In this document: in pieces, positions 7,248 through 16,478 of the stretch
Position numbering within the stretch: position 1 is the stretch's first letter
How the letters are laid out: every line of letters begins with the position of its first letter
From: HGM11368 sp051883415
Lineage (GTDB): Bacteria; Bacillota; Clostridia; Christensenellales; UBA3700
DNA: 64,000 nucleotides
Direction: 5' to 3'
NCBI GenBank assembly: GCA_051883415.1
Contig: JBJETR010000036.1
Coordinates: 53,193-117,192, forward strand
The notes under the pieces: generated by a model
The model's database searches: none
The model's input: the letters and a program-made list of their open reading frames with translations, nothing else
Told to the model about the DNA's origin: nothing
Position numbers and translations under genes: made by a program

Positions 7248-8945
7248 TTACATTCTCTGTGGTGCTTTGATACCAAGCATCGTCAAACCGTTGGCAATAA
7301 CCTGCTTGGTTGCAGATACCAACGACAATCTCGTCTTCTTGATTGCATCCGGTGCGTTGTTGATATTGTGCTCAAAGTAGAATTTGTTAAACGCCTTAGC
7401 AACGTCTACGATATAGCGAGTCAAAATACTTGGCTCATATTTGCGTGCGCAATCTTTGAGTATATCGGGATATCTGTCGAGAAGTCTGATGAGGTCGGCA
7501 GACTCTCTATTGTCCACGCCTTGATAATCGGCACTACAATCGATTGTACCACATCTCTCGAGCAACGAATTGCACCTAGCGTAGGTGTATTGAACGTAAG
7601 GTCCCGTCTCGCCGTCAAAGTTGAGGGCTTTGTCGTAACTAAACACCATATCTTTGATGCGAGAATTGAAAAGCACGCCAAATATTATTGCGCCCACGCC
7701 CACCATTTCTGCCGTAGCTTCTTTGTCTGGCAAATCGGGATTTTTGTCGTTGATGATATCCGTCGCCTTGGCGACTGCTTTGTTGAGCACGTCTTCCAAA
7801 AAGACTACGTTGCCACCTCTCGTGGAGAGTGCGCCGTCTTCGAGCGACACCATTCCGTGTGCAACGTGTACCATGTCCTTGGACCACTCGCAACCCATCA
7901 TCTCCAGCACCTTGAAGATTTGTCTAAAATGCAAGTTTTGTTGATAAGCTACTACGTATAGACACTTGTAGAAGTCGTAGGTCTGCTTGCGATAAAATGC
8001 CGCCGCCATATCTCTTGTTGCATACAGCGTTGCTCCGTCTGCTCTCACCAACAGGCATGGTGGCATATCTTCTGCCTCGTCAAATCTTACCACCTGCGCA
8101 CCTTCGCTAAATTCCAATAGACCAAGCTCTCTCAACCTATTGAGCACAGGCTCCATTTTGTCATTATAAAAGCTCTCTCCCGCATAGCTGTCGAATTTGA
8201 TAGATAGTCTATCGTATATTTTGCTCACCTCTTTGAGCGTAATTTGCTTGAACCAATCGAATAGTTCCAACGCCTCGGGATTGCCGTCCTCTATCGCCTT
8301 AAACCACGCTCTCGCCTCATCGTCGAGCTTAGGATTTTGCTCGGCTTCTTTGTGAAATCTTACGTATATGTCGAGCAGTCCTCTCACGCCTCTATTGTCG
8401 ATATCCTCTCTATCGCCCCACATCTTGTATGCTACGATTAGTTTGCCAAACTGCGTGCCCCAATCCCCGAGGTGATTGATACCCACAACGTTGTAACCTA
8501 GTGCACCGAAGATGCGATATAAAGCTCCGCCGATGACGGTGTTGAGCAAGTGTCCCATATGGAAAGGCTTGGCAATATTGACGGAAGAATAGTCGATACA
8601 TATCGTCTTGCCCTCGCCCTCTTTGCATTTGCCGTAATCGTCGCCCTCATTAGCTATTCTATTCAATACTCTCTCTGCAAACTCCGTCTTGTTGAGGGTA
8701 AAATTGACGTAACCTGCCACTGCCTCAACCTTGGACAAAAAGTCAGGCAATTGTATGCTGCTAGCAATATTGACGGCAATATTGACGGGGGAAGTCCTAA
8801 AAATCGAAGCAAACTTGAAGCATGGCAAACAATAGTCGCCCATTGCACTGTCCTTAGGTAAAGCTATCAAGTCGTATATTTCGTTCTCCGTCACGCCGTC
8901 AACCTTGATAAGTTGAGCAATAAGTCGTTTGTAATCCATATCCAC
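7248..8945 (-). CDS. argS: Arginyl-tRNA synthetase
   Basis: A class I synthetase of 565 residues, the usual length. It has an N-terminal Add1 domain (about 1-90), the HIGH motif as KPFHMGHLLN (about residue 128), and the KMSKS-like loop as LSTRGGNVV, in which no KMSK lysine is visible, as in many ArgRS. It ends with the DALR anticodon-binding domain containing VQYTYARCNSLL. Its ATG lies two bases from the ychF stop codon on the same strand, so ychF-argS form one unit. The perfect promoter of the cysE operon starts right after its stop. Confidence 0.95.
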   Translation of the reverse strand: MDMDYKRLIAQLIKVDGVTENEIYDLIALPKDSAMGDYCLPCFKFASIFRTSPVNIAVNIASSIQLPDFLSKVEAVAGYVNFTLNKTEFAERVLNRIANEGDDYGKCKEGEGKTICIDYSSVNIAKPFHMGHLLNTVIGGALYRIFGALGYNVVGINHLGDWGTQFGKLIVAYKMWGDREDIDNRGVRGLLDIYVRFHKEAEQNPKLDDEARAWFKAIEDGNPEALELFDWFKQITLKEVSKIYDRLSIKFDSYAGESFYNDKMEPVLNRLRELGLLEFSEGAQVVRFDEAEDMPPCLLVRADGATLYATRDMAAAFYRKQTYDFYKCLYVVAYQQNLHFRQIFKVLEMMGCEWSKDMVHVAHGMVSLEDGALSTRGGNVVFLEDVLNKAVAKATDIINDKNPDLPDKEATAEMVGVGAIIFGVLFNSRIKDMVFSYDKALNFDGETGPYVQYTYARCNSLLERCGTIDCSADYQGVDNRESADLIRLLDRYPDILKDCARKYEPSILTRYIVDVAKAFNKFYFEHNINNAPDAIKKTRLSLVSATKQVIANGLTMLGIKAPQRM

Positions 8946-8946
8946 C

Positions 8947-10038
8947 TTATACGTTGAAGCGGAAGAGCACCACGTCTCCGTCTTTGATGACGTAATCCTT
9001 GCCCTCGCTCCTTACCTTTCCTTTTTCTTTAGCGGCAGTGTAACTGCCAAGCTCGAGCAGCGTCTGCCAATCGACAATCTCTGCACGAATAAAGCCCTTC
9101 TCGAAGTCGGAGTGTATCTTGCCCGCCGCTTGAGGCGCTTTGGTCCCCTTGGTTATCGTCCAAGCTCTCGTCTCCTTTTCGCCCGCCGTGAGGTAGCTGA
9201 TAAGTCCTAGCAATTCGTAGCAAGCGCTCACCAGCTTGTCAAGTCCGCTCTCGTCAATACCCAATTCCTCTTGGAACATTGCCTTGTCCTCAGGCTCCAT
9301 ACCCGCAAGGTCTTCTTCTATCTTGGCGCATAGAACTATAGTTCTGGCATCGTTGCGAGTTGCATACTCTTTGACAGCCTTGACGTAATCGTTGTCGGGT
9401 TGTCCGATATCTCCCTCGCCAATGTTGGCTGCATAGATGACAGGCTTGGTGGTAAGCAAGAACATATCGTTGACTATTGCTCTCTCGTCGTCACTCATCT
9501 CGATAAGACGAGCCGGCTTGCCACTCTCGAGCTCTTGATATACTCTGTCGAGAAAATCCGCCTCTACAAGATACTTCTTATCTCCGCCCTTGGCGCTTGA
9601 CCTTGCCTTGGCACTTCTCCTTTGCACAGTCTCCATATCGGCGAATATTAACTCAAATTCTATCGTCTCAATATCTCTCAATGGATTGACACTGCCGTCA
9701 ACGTGCGTAATATTGGCATCGTCAAAGCATCTGACTACGTGCACGATTGCATCGACTTCTCTAATATGCGACAAAAACTTGTTGCCTAATCCCTCGCCTT
9801 TGGAAGCACCCTTGACGAGACCTGCAATGTCGACGAATTCCAACACCGTCGGAGTAATCTTTTTGCTGTTGTAGAGCTTTGCCAAAGCGTCGAGTCTTGG
9901 ATCGGGCACGGCTACCACACCCACGTTGGGCTCAATGGTGCAAAACGGATAGTTGGCACTCTCCGCACCCGCTTGAGTGATTGCGTTGAAAAGTGTACTT
10001 TTACCTACGTTAGGAAGTCCCACTACGCCTAATTTCAT
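8947..10038 (-). CDS. ychF: Ribosome-binding ATPase/GTPase YchF (OLA1 family)
   Basis: An Obg-related P-loop NTPase of 363 residues, normal length. It has a Walker A motif GLPNVGKSTLFN at residues 6-17, the switch region DIAGLVKGASKGEGLGN, a coiled-coil insertion (about 130-200) and a C-terminal TGS domain ending VIKDGDVVLFRFNV. YchF proteins prefer ATP and bind ribosomes. A promoter lies 33 bases upstream. It is the first gene of the ychF-argS unit. Confidence 0.95.
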   Translation of the reverse strand: MKLGVVGLPNVGKSTLFNAITQAGAESANYPFCTIEPNVGVVAVPDPRLDALAKLYNSKKITPTVLEFVDIAGLVKGASKGEGLGNKFLSHIREVDAIVHVVRCFDDANITHVDGSVNPLRDIETIEFELIFADMETVQRRSAKARSSAKGGDKKYLVEADFLDRVYQELESGKPARLIEMSDDERAIVNDMFLLTTKPVIYAANIGEGDIGQPDNDYVKAVKEYATRNDARTIVLCAKIEEDLAGMEPEDKAMFQEELGIDESGLDKLVSACYELLGLISYLTAGEKETRAWTITKGTKAPQAAGKIHSDFEKGFIRAEIVDWQTLLELGSYTAAKEKGKVRSEGKDYVIKDGDVVLFRFNV

Positions 10039-10070
10039 ATTTTACCTCTCGTCTATATAATGTCTATATT

Positions 10071-10099
10071 ATTATAATTAAAAATACCCTACAAGTAAA
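10071..10099 (-). promoter_or_regulatory. Probable sigma-A promoter of ychF-argS
   Basis: TTTACT (10094-10099), 17 bases, TATAAT (10071-10076), with a GAGAGG ribosome binding site downstream before the ychF ATG. Confidence 0.55.
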
Positions 10100-10210
10100 G
10101 CAAAATAATCAAAAGCGTTGCTTTACACGTCCTTTTGGTTCTTTCGCACGTCTATAGTAAGATTATTGACACTACGTCGGATGCAACGCTAGCGACCTGC
10201 GATTGGCATA

Positions 10211-10226
10211 AAACTCGATACGTGTC
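10211..10226. repeat. CTCGATACGT repeat copy
   Basis: AAACTCGATACGTGTC, one half and the core of the recurring palindrome. It lies between the ychF promoter and the lipoprotein terminator. Confidence 0.5.
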
Positions 10227-10256
10227 CATTGTTTTAATAAAATCGCTACAAAAAAA

Positions 10257-10272
10257 CAAGGCTCTCGCCTTG
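10257..10272 (-). terminator. Rho-independent terminator of the lipoprotein gene
   Basis: On the minus strand CAAGGC pairs with GCCTTG around a GAGA loop, followed by TTTTTTT. It lies just after the lipoprotein stop codon. Confidence 0.85.
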
Positions 10273-10284
10273 CTTTTTGTTTTG

Positions 10285-11349
10285 TCAACCTCTATATCTG
10301 GTACACTTTTCCACCCACGTCAAATCCGTTACGTTGAGTTTGCTTACGTTGTCCTGGTTGTAGGTGAAGTATCTATAATATTGATTTTGAGAAGTGCCGT
10401 GGAATAACACTATCGTCGCCTCCCAGCTATTGTAAGTATAGTAGTATCTCATAAGACCGCAATCCCAAATCTGCATGGTCACTTCGTGAAAGACGTAGTC
10501 CAAGTCTTTGGAACCCGTTGACTTTCTAAGTCCCTCTCTTCCGAGATCGAGTGCGGCGGATTTTGGATCTACTTTGATGAAAACTTCGTAGTAGCCCTCT
10601 CTATCGTTGTGGACAATCTTAGCCTCTTGGATATATGCCGGCAATATGTTGGCATTGTCGATATCTTGGTAATGCTTGTTGATTTTACCTTCTCCACTCG
10701 ACACCCATTGCTTGTCGGTGTATTTCGTACCCTTGCCTGCCTTATCCCAATTGATGTATCCACCTTCTCCCGGTTTGAAGTTGGCAACGGACTCATTATT
10801 GAGACCACCTTTGTTTTGCTTATAGAATGTCTCTCCGTCAGGCGTATACGTTCTATCCGCATAGTTGAGCAGCGTTCTAACAGTACCAAGCAAATCGGAT
10901 GGCTTTTCGGTTTTGAGGTCGGTACCCGTCATAACGTAACCATATCCTTCGTAGAACTTGGTTGCACCTACGTTGCAGTTGTACTCTCTAACTTCCATAT
11001 TGCCTCGCAATTGAATCGCCTCTTTATAAATAACGTCGGCAAAGCCTCTGCCTTCGGACACCGAAGCACTAAACGCTATCTTGTGTGCGTTTTCGTTGGC
11101 AAGTTGATATAGGTACGAAGCCGATTCCAAAACAGCGGCGTCAGTTGTAACGTCTTTGCTAATAGCAACCTTAGACTTGTCTACAGCTACAGCGCCTTGA
11201 GAAGCGGCTGCCGTTGGCGCAACCATGATATCGTCGTAATCGATGTCGATTTCGCTAGCAATACTACTGTCGTTGTTGCATCCTGCAAACATCGTCACAC
11301 ATATCAAAGCAACGAGTATTGTTATGGCAATAACTTTGATTTTTTTCAT
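10285..11349 (-). CDS. Predicted lipoprotein of unknown function
   Basis: A 354-residue product with a type II signal peptide: positively charged MKKIK, a hydrophobic stretch, and the lipobox MFAGC ending at Cys24, so it should be lipid-anchored outside the membrane. The mature part is rich in Tyr, Asp and Gly with no family I recognise; a stretch such as YINWDKAGKGTKYTDKQWV suggests a beta-rich secreted fold. It has its own promoter and terminator, so it is monocistronic. A substrate-binding or sporulation-type lipoprotein is possible, but nothing in the sequence decides it. Confidence 0.85.
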   Translation of the reverse strand: MKKIKVIAITILVALICVTMFAGCNNDSSIASEIDIDYDDIMVAPTAAASQGAVAVDKSKVAISKDVTTDAAVLESASYLYQLANENAHKIAFSASVSEGRGFADVIYKEAIQLRGNMEVREYNCNVGATKFYEGYGYVMTGTDLKTEKPSDLLGTVRTLLNYADRTYTPDGETFYKQNKGGLNNESVANFKPGEGGYINWDKAGKGTKYTDKQWVSSGEGKINKHYQDIDNANILPAYIQEAKIVHNDREGYYEVFIKVDPKSAALDLGREGLRKSTGSKDLDYVFHEVTMQIWDCGLMRYYYTYNSWEATIVLFHGTSQNQYYRYFTYNQDNVSKLNVTDLTWVEKCTRYRG

Positions 11350-11370
11350 AATTCTTCTCTCTTATCATTT

Positions 11371-11397
11371 TTGCAAGGCGGAGCAAAAATCTTGCAA
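11371..11397 (-). promoter_or_regulatory. Hairpin in the 5' leader of the lipoprotein gene
   Basis: A perfect 7-bp inverted repeat, TTGCAAG at 11371-11377 and CTTGCAA at 11391-11397, lies between the promoter and the start codon. It may stabilise the mRNA or bind a regulator. Confidence 0.4.
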
Positions 11398-11415
11398 CGT
11401 CCCTTGCTACCTTTG

Positions 11416-11445
11416 ATTATATAAGATTTTCGGTTTTTTTGTCAA
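11416..11445 (-). promoter_or_regulatory. Sigma-A promoter of the lipoprotein gene
   Basis: TTGACA (11440-11445), 18 bases, TATAAT (11416-11421). Both boxes match consensus. The leader is about 60 bases. Confidence 0.85.
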
Positions 11446-11515
11446 GACCATATAATATTTAAGACAATTTATATAATTATTTGGGCTATTACGACAACAA
11501 GGTTGTGTCTAGAGG

Positions 11516-11544
11516 TTGTCTTGATAAACTACGTGTGTTATAAT
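11516..11544 (+). promoter_or_regulatory. Promoter of plsY, placing the start site at the ATG
   Basis: TTGTCT (11516-11521), exactly 17 bases, TATAAT (11539-11544). The ATG of plsY begins seven bases after the -10 box, where transcription should start. Confidence 0.6.
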
Positions 11545-11550
11545 CTTGCC

Positions 11551-12204
11551 ATGAGCATACCAAAATTGATTATTTATATAGCGTTGTGCATTGCGGCATA
11601 TTTTGTCGGCGCAATCAACTTTGCAATAATATTTGCCAAAAAAGCGGGCAAGGATATCCTCAATAGCGGAAGCGGTAACCCCGGAACTATGAACGTTTTG
11701 AGAGTGGCGGGCAAAAAATGGGGCGCGTTGACATTCCTATGCGACGCACTCAAGGGCTTGGCTTTTACTCTCGTGGCTAGGTTGTTCTTTTGCGAAGAGA
11801 CTTATGCCTTGGCTATGGTGATTGGTCTTATAGCAATAGTCGGTCACGTCTTCCCTGTCTACACCCGCTTCAGGGGTGGTAAGGGCGTTGCAACTTCTAT
11901 CGGCGTATTGATGGCGATTATGCCGATACCTACTAGCATAGTGCTCGTGCTACTTATTCTGTGGCTATTCTTCGGCAAGTACGGCTTTATAGGTTCACTC
12001 GTTGCAATCACCTCTCTATCAATCATATCTTGCATAATCAATCGGGGCAGCGTGACTTGCATAATAATATCAATCGTCATTGCGCTACTCATTTGGTGGA
12101 CTCACCGCAGCAATATCGCACGCCTTGTCAAAGGCAACGAAAACACTTTGCAACTAGCAAAAAAAGATAAAAAACCAACCGACGAAAATGGAGAAGCAAA
12201 ATAA
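11551..12204 (+). CDS. plsY: Glycerol-3-phosphate acyltransferase PlsY
   Basis: An integral membrane enzyme transferring the acyl group from acyl-phosphate to glycerol-3-phosphate, the first step of phospholipid synthesis. The 217-residue product has five hydrophobic segments and the PlsY motifs GSGNPGTMNVLR and FRGGKGVATSIGVL. The frame is open from 11503, but homology begins at ATG 11551 (MSIPKLIIYIAL); upstream residues look non-native and include the promoter. No ribosome binding site precedes this ATG, which sits seven bases from the -10 box, so the mRNA may be leaderless. The charged C-terminal tail (about 195-217) is longer than usual. Confidence 0.9.
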   Translation: MSIPKLIIYIALCIAAYFVGAINFAIIFAKKAGKDILNSGSGNPGTMNVLRVAGKKWGALTFLCDALKGLAFTLVARLFFCEETYALAMVIGLIAIVGHVFPVYTRFRGGKGVATSIGVLMAIMPIPTSIVLVLLILWLFFGKYGFIGSLVAITSLSIISCIINRGSVTCIIISIVIALLIWWTHRSNIARLVKGNENTLQLAKKDKKPTDENGEAK

Positions 12205-12226
12205 TAATTGACCAACTAATACAAAA

Positions 12227-12250
12227 GAACGGCGTTTTAGCCGTTCTTTT
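12227..12250. terminator. Bidirectional terminator between plsY and alaS
   Basis: GAACGGC (12227-12233) and GCCGTTC (12240-12246) flanked by AAAA and TTTTT. It can end both convergent genes. Confidence 0.85.
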
Positions 12251-12372
12251 TATTGGTTTTGCTTGTGGTTGTCAGCTTTTATTTTTGAAAATCTTAATTG
12301 TATTGGGTTGATGAATATATCTTTTTGGGTATTATATTATTCAATATGATTTATCAAAAAACAGCAATTTAT

Positions 12373-12392
12373 GCAACACGTATTGAGTTTTT
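12373..12392. repeat. Copy of the CTCAATACGT repeat
   Basis: GCAACACGTATTGAGTTTTT, on the minus strand AAAAACTCAATACGTGTTGC. It lies just after the alaS stop codon. Confidence 0.5.
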
Positions 12393-12397
12393 GTGTC

Positions 12398-14194
12398 TTA
12401 TTTTGCCTTGGTGGTGTCGATGACGGCTTTGATACGTCTTATGCCCGCCGAGGAGGATTGCTCTTTGACTATCTTGAACTCACCGAGTTGTCCCGTCCTC
12501 TCTGCGTGAGGTCCGCCACAGATTTGGCAGTCTACATCGCCTATGGTGTAGACCTTGACTACTTCGCCGTAGCGAGAGCCGAACACGCCGACTGCGTTGA
12601 TTTCTCTTGCCTTCTCGATAGGCATCTCCTCGCACACGACAGGAATATCGCAAGCGATTGCGTCGTTGACGAATTTCTCCACGCCTTTCTTTTCTTCGTC
12701 GGTGAGAGGTCGCTCGAAGTTGAAGTCAAATCTCAATCTCTCTGCCGTGATATTGCTACCCTTTTGCTCGATATCCTCTCTGCCGAGTACCTTTTTGAGT
12801 CCTGCTAGCATAAGGTGGGTTGCTGTATGCAAATAGGTCGTTTGCTCGCCGCTGTCCGCAAGTCCGCCCTTAAACTTTTGCTCTGCGCCCGCTTGCGACT
12901 TCTTTTGGTGTTCTGCAAAAGCGTTGTGATAGCCCTCGATGTCCACGCCGAAGCCCTTCTCCTTGCATATCTCTTGCGTCATCTCGATAGGGAAGCCGTA
13001 GGTGTCGTAGAGTCTAAACGCAGTCTTGCCGTTGAGCATACCGTTTTGGACGTATTTGAGTACCTTTTCTATCTCTTTGATACCGTTCTCGAGAGTCTTG
13101 GCAAATTTCTCTTCTTCCTTAGCAATCTCTGTCAACACCTTGTCTTTATTGTCGGCAAGCTCGGTGTAGATGTCACAATATTTGTCGATAAACATCTCGG
13201 CGATAGTGACTAGTTCTTTGCTATCCATGCCGAGTTGTCTTGCAAATCTTACCGAACGGCGGAGAAGTCTACGAAGTACGTAGCCTTGGTCCACGTTGGA
13301 AGGCACGATGCCCTTTTCGTCTCCTATCATAAAGGTTGCCGTGCGCATATGGTCGGCAATGATACGCATTGCACGAGTCTCTTCTTCATCCTTGCCATAC
13401 TCCTTGCCACAAAGACTGCTGATTTTGGCAATGACGTCGGCAAAAAGGTCGGTTTCGTACACCGATTGATAGCCGTTGAGCATACAGATAGTTCTCTCGA
13501 GTCCCATACCCGTATCTACGTTCTTTTGTGCAAGCGGTTGGAATTTGCCATCCTTGTCGCGATTGAATTGCATAAATACGTTGTTCCAAATCTCCACGTA
13601 CTTACCGCAATCGCAAGCAGGTGAGCAATCTTCTCCGCAAGGCTCTTTGCCCGTGTCTATGAATATCTCGGTGTCGCTGCCGCAAGGTCCCGTAGGTCCT
13701 GCGTACCACCAATTGTTCTCCTTAGATAGATAGAAGATTTTGTCCTTGGCAATGCCGAGCTCATTCCACTTCTTAGCGGCAATCTCATCTCTCTCGCAAT
13801 CCTCGTCTCCTGCGAATACGCTGACGGCAATCTTCTCGGTAGGAATCTCTAGGACCTTGGTCAAAAATTCAAAGCTGAATTCTATCGACTCTTCTCTAAA
13901 ATAGTCGCCCAAAGACCAATTGCCCAGCATCTCGAAGAAGGTGCAGTGCGTTGCATCGCCCACTTCGTCGATATCGCCCGTTCTCACGCACTTCTGCACG
14001 TCGCAAAGACGCTTGCCCGCAGGGTGCTTTTGTCCCAAAAGATATGGTACCAACGGGTGCATGCCCGCAGTGGTAAAGAGTACCGACGGATCGTTCTCCG
14101 GAATAAGCGAAGCAGACGGAATTACTGCGTGTCCCTTGGACTTAAAAAACTCCAAATAGCTCTCTCTAAGCTCTCTCGATGTCATTTTTTTCAT
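12398..14194 (-). CDS. alaS: Alanyl-tRNA synthetase, short form without the C-Ala domain
   Basis: A class II synthetase of 598 residues, against about 870 for typical bacterial AlaRS. The N-terminal catalytic domain (about 1-440) shows SLIPENDPSVLFTTAGM, QKCVRTGDIDEVG and FFEMLGNWSLGDYF. The editing domain follows, with HTATHLMLAGLKK (HxxxH) and CQICGGPHAERTG (Cys and His zinc ligands). The protein stops right after RRIKAVIDTTKAK, where C-Ala and its coiled coil would begin. The terminator and convergent plsY follow within 200 bases, so no lost piece lies downstream in another frame. The editing site looks intact. Whether this is the only AlaRS of the cell cannot be seen here. Confidence 0.93.
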   Translation of the reverse strand: MKKMTSRELRESYLEFFKSKGHAVIPSASLIPENDPSVLFTTAGMHPLVPYLLGQKHPAGKRLCDVQKCVRTGDIDEVGDATHCTFFEMLGNWSLGDYFREESIEFSFEFLTKVLEIPTEKIAVSVFAGDEDCERDEIAAKKWNELGIAKDKIFYLSKENNWWYAGPTGPCGSDTEIFIDTGKEPCGEDCSPACDCGKYVEIWNNVFMQFNRDKDGKFQPLAQKNVDTGMGLERTICMLNGYQSVYETDLFADVIAKISSLCGKEYGKDEEETRAMRIIADHMRTATFMIGDEKGIVPSNVDQGYVLRRLLRRSVRFARQLGMDSKELVTIAEMFIDKYCDIYTELADNKDKVLTEIAKEEEKFAKTLENGIKEIEKVLKYVQNGMLNGKTAFRLYDTYGFPIEMTQEICKEKGFGVDIEGYHNAFAEHQKKSQAGAEQKFKGGLADSGEQTTYLHTATHLMLAGLKKVLGREDIEQKGSNITAERLRFDFNFERPLTDEEKKGVEKFVNDAIACDIPVVCEEMPIEKAREINAVGVFGSRYGEVVKVYTIGDVDCQICGGPHAERTGQLGEFKIVKEQSSSAGIRRIKAVIDTTKAK

Positions 14195-14209
14195 AATATA
14201 TTTCCTCTT

Positions 14210-16330
14210 TTAGTTATAAAATAAGATATCAGAATAAGTTGGATATGGCCAAATCTCCTTTGGCATCATTCCTTCTAATTTGTCGATGACTTCCCTAATG
14301 CTATCCATAAGCGTAAGCACTTGGTCTCTCACCAATATTGCCTGCTTGTTGACGTCCTTGCTCTGTCCTGCCGTATTTTTGGCAAACTTGAGCTTTTCTA
14401 TTCTGTTATCCAGCATATTGAGTAGCTCCGACACGTTGAGCAGGTGTTTGTTTTGCACGTCGGCAAGATTAGGCGCAACGAGGTTGAGTGCATTGATTTG
14501 AGAAGCGAGAATGCTTTGGTACTTCATAGTCGCAGGCAAGATGTTTTGCTTGACCATCATTATCAACGTTTCCGCTTCGATGCCCGCCGACTTGATGTAG
14601 TTGTCCAGATATATCGCCTGTCTGCTCTCTATCTCTCTGCGAGTCATAACCTTGTGCTTTTCGAAGAGCTCAACGTTCTTGTCCCTAGTAAAGGTTTCGT
14701 AAGCGTCTACGCTGTTTTCCAACACTTCCAAGCCTCTGCGACGAGCTTCTTTGCCCCACTCTTTGCTGTAGCCGTTGCCGTTGAACACCACTCTACGATG
14801 CTTGGTATACAGTTCTTTTACCAAGTCCACAATCGCCCTATCAAGCTGGTTAGGCTTAACCTTTTCGAGCCTATCGCATATGTCGGATAGCACGTCCGCC
14901 GTGGTGGTATTGAGTATTACGCAAGGCGTGGACAGAGTTGCCGACGAACCCACCATTCTAAACTCAAACTTGTTACCCGTGAAAGCGAAAGGTGCGGTAC
15001 GGTTGCGGTCGCTGGTGTCCTTGCCTAATTCGGCTAGATAATTGACGCCCGACTTGATATATTCTTTGACTCTCACGCCCACCTCTTCGCCTGCGCAAAT
15101 GGCGTCGAACATCTTCTCCATATCCTCGCCCGTGTAGACGGAGATGATGGCAGGAGGCGCTTCGTTGCCACCGAGTCTTGCTTCGTTGCCAAGGCTAGCC
15201 GCACTCATGCGAATGAGGTCGGCATACTTGTCCACCGCCGCGATGACCGCAGTAAAGAACAACAAGAAGGTCCTATTGTGGCTTGGATCGCTACCCGGTT
15301 TGAGCAAGTTGACTCCGTCGTCGGTGCTCAAAGACCAATTGCAGTGCTTACCGCTACCGTTGATATTGGCGAAAGGTTTTTCGTGTAACAAACATGCGAG
15401 ATTGTGGTTTTCCGCCACCTTCTTGAGCGTCTCCATAATAAGCTGGTTTTGGTCGGTAGCCACGTTGGCAACGCTGAAGATTGGCGCAAGCTCGTGTTGT
15501 GCGGGAGCGGCTTCGTTGTGCTCCGTCTTGGCGGTGATGCCGAGCTTCCAAAGTTCTTCGTCTACGTCCGCCATAAAGTCGCTGACTCTATCTCTGATAG
15601 AGGCGTAATATTGGTCGTTCTTCTCCTGTCCCTTAGGCGGAAGTGCGCCAAAGAGCGTCCTACCCGTAAATCTAAGGTCGTCACGCTTGTTGAAGTCCTT
15701 TTTGTCAATCAAAAAGTACTCTTGCTCTCCTCCCACGTTGACGATAACTTTGCCAGCTTGTACACCCAAGATTTTGAGAAGTCTAAGCCCTTGCTTGTTG
15801 ATAGCCTCCATTGATTTGAGAAGCGGAGTCTTCTTGTCAAGCGCATCGCCCGTATAACTGCAAAATGCCGTCGGAATATACAAGACACCCGTCCCGTTTT
15901 TGCTCCTCTTGATAAAAGCGGGAGACGAGCAGTCCCATATGGTATACCCCCTAGCCTCGAAGGTCGCCCTTATACCCCCCGAAGGAAAAGACGATGCGTC
16001 GGCTTCGCCCTTGCGGAGATTGCTACCCGTAAACTCTAATACGGTATTGCCGTTTTTGTCCAAAGCAATAAAGCTGTCGTGCTTCTCCGCCGTGGTGCCC
16101 GTCAAAGGTTGAAACCAATGGGTGTAGTGTGTCGCACCGTTTTGCGAAGCCCATTCTTTCATAGCGGCGGCAACTTCGTTGGCAAGCTCCTTGCCAAGTT
16201 GTTTGCCTTGGTCGATGACCTCTCTCAACTCCTTGTACGCACTCTCGGAAAGATACTTCTTCATGGTCGCATCGTCAAAAACGTTGCAACCGAAAAAATC
16301 CGTTATTTTTTTACTCTCGGTAATTCGCAT
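14210..16330 (-). CDS. glnN: Glutamine synthetase type III
   Basis: ATP-dependent ligation of ammonia to glutamate. At 706 residues it has the length of the GSIII class, much longer than GSI (about 450-470). Typical segments are NGATHYTHWFQPLTGTTAEKHDSF, FPSGGIRATFEARGYT, KTEHNEAAPAQHELAPIF (metal and glutamate site) and GKHCNWSLST. A ribosome binding site AAAGGAG precedes ATG 16330. It lies 15 bases upstream of alaS on the same strand, so alaS may be read through from here. (Longer family segments are given in the enzyme's own order.) No regulatory site was recognised in its AT-rich upstream region. Confidence 0.94.
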   Translation of the reverse strand: MRITESKKITDFFGCNVFDDATMKKYLSESAYKELREVIDQGKQLGKELANEVAAAMKEWASQNGATHYTHWFQPLTGTTAEKHDSFIALDKNGNTVLEFTGSNLRKGEADASSFPSGGIRATFEARGYTIWDCSSPAFIKRSKNGTGVLYIPTAFCSYTGDALDKKTPLLKSMEAINKQGLRLLKILGVQAGKVIVNVGGEQEYFLIDKKDFNKRDDLRFTGRTLFGALPPKGQEKNDQYYASIRDRVSDFMADVDEELWKLGITAKTEHNEAAPAQHELAPIFSVANVATDQNQLIMETLKKVAENHNLACLLHEKPFANINGSGKHCNWSLSTDDGVNLLKPGSDPSHNRTFLLFFTAVIAAVDKYADLIRMSAASLGNEARLGGNEAPPAIISVYTGEDMEKMFDAICAGEEVGVRVKEYIKSGVNYLAELGKDTSDRNRTAPFAFTGNKFEFRMVGSSATLSTPCVILNTTTADVLSDICDRLEKVKPNQLDRAIVDLVKELYTKHRRVVFNGNGYSKEWGKEARRRGLEVLENSVDAYETFTRDKNVELFEKHKVMTRREIESRQAIYLDNYIKSAGIEAETLIMMVKQNILPATMKYQSILASQINALNLVAPNLADVQNKHLLNVSELLNMLDNRIEKLKFAKNTAGQSKDVNKQAILVRDQVLTLMDSIREVIDKLEGMMPKEIWPYPTYSDILFYN

Positions 16331-16387
16331 ACTTGCTCCTTTGCCTAAGTCTTATAGAATATAATTATTTTATATTAACGATAAAAA

Positions 16388-16413
16388 AATAGCAAGGTTT
16401 TGACCTCACTATT
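16388..16413 (-). terminator. Rho-independent terminator after the ABC transporter
   Basis: On the minus strand AATAGTGAGGT pairs with ACCTTGCTATT, 11 bp including two G-U pairs, with loop CAAA, then TTTTTT. Confidence 0.7.
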
Positions 16414-16478
16414 TTATATTTTTAATAATCAATTGTTATTTTTTGGGCAATTTTTCGATTTTTCTATAATCTTTCATT

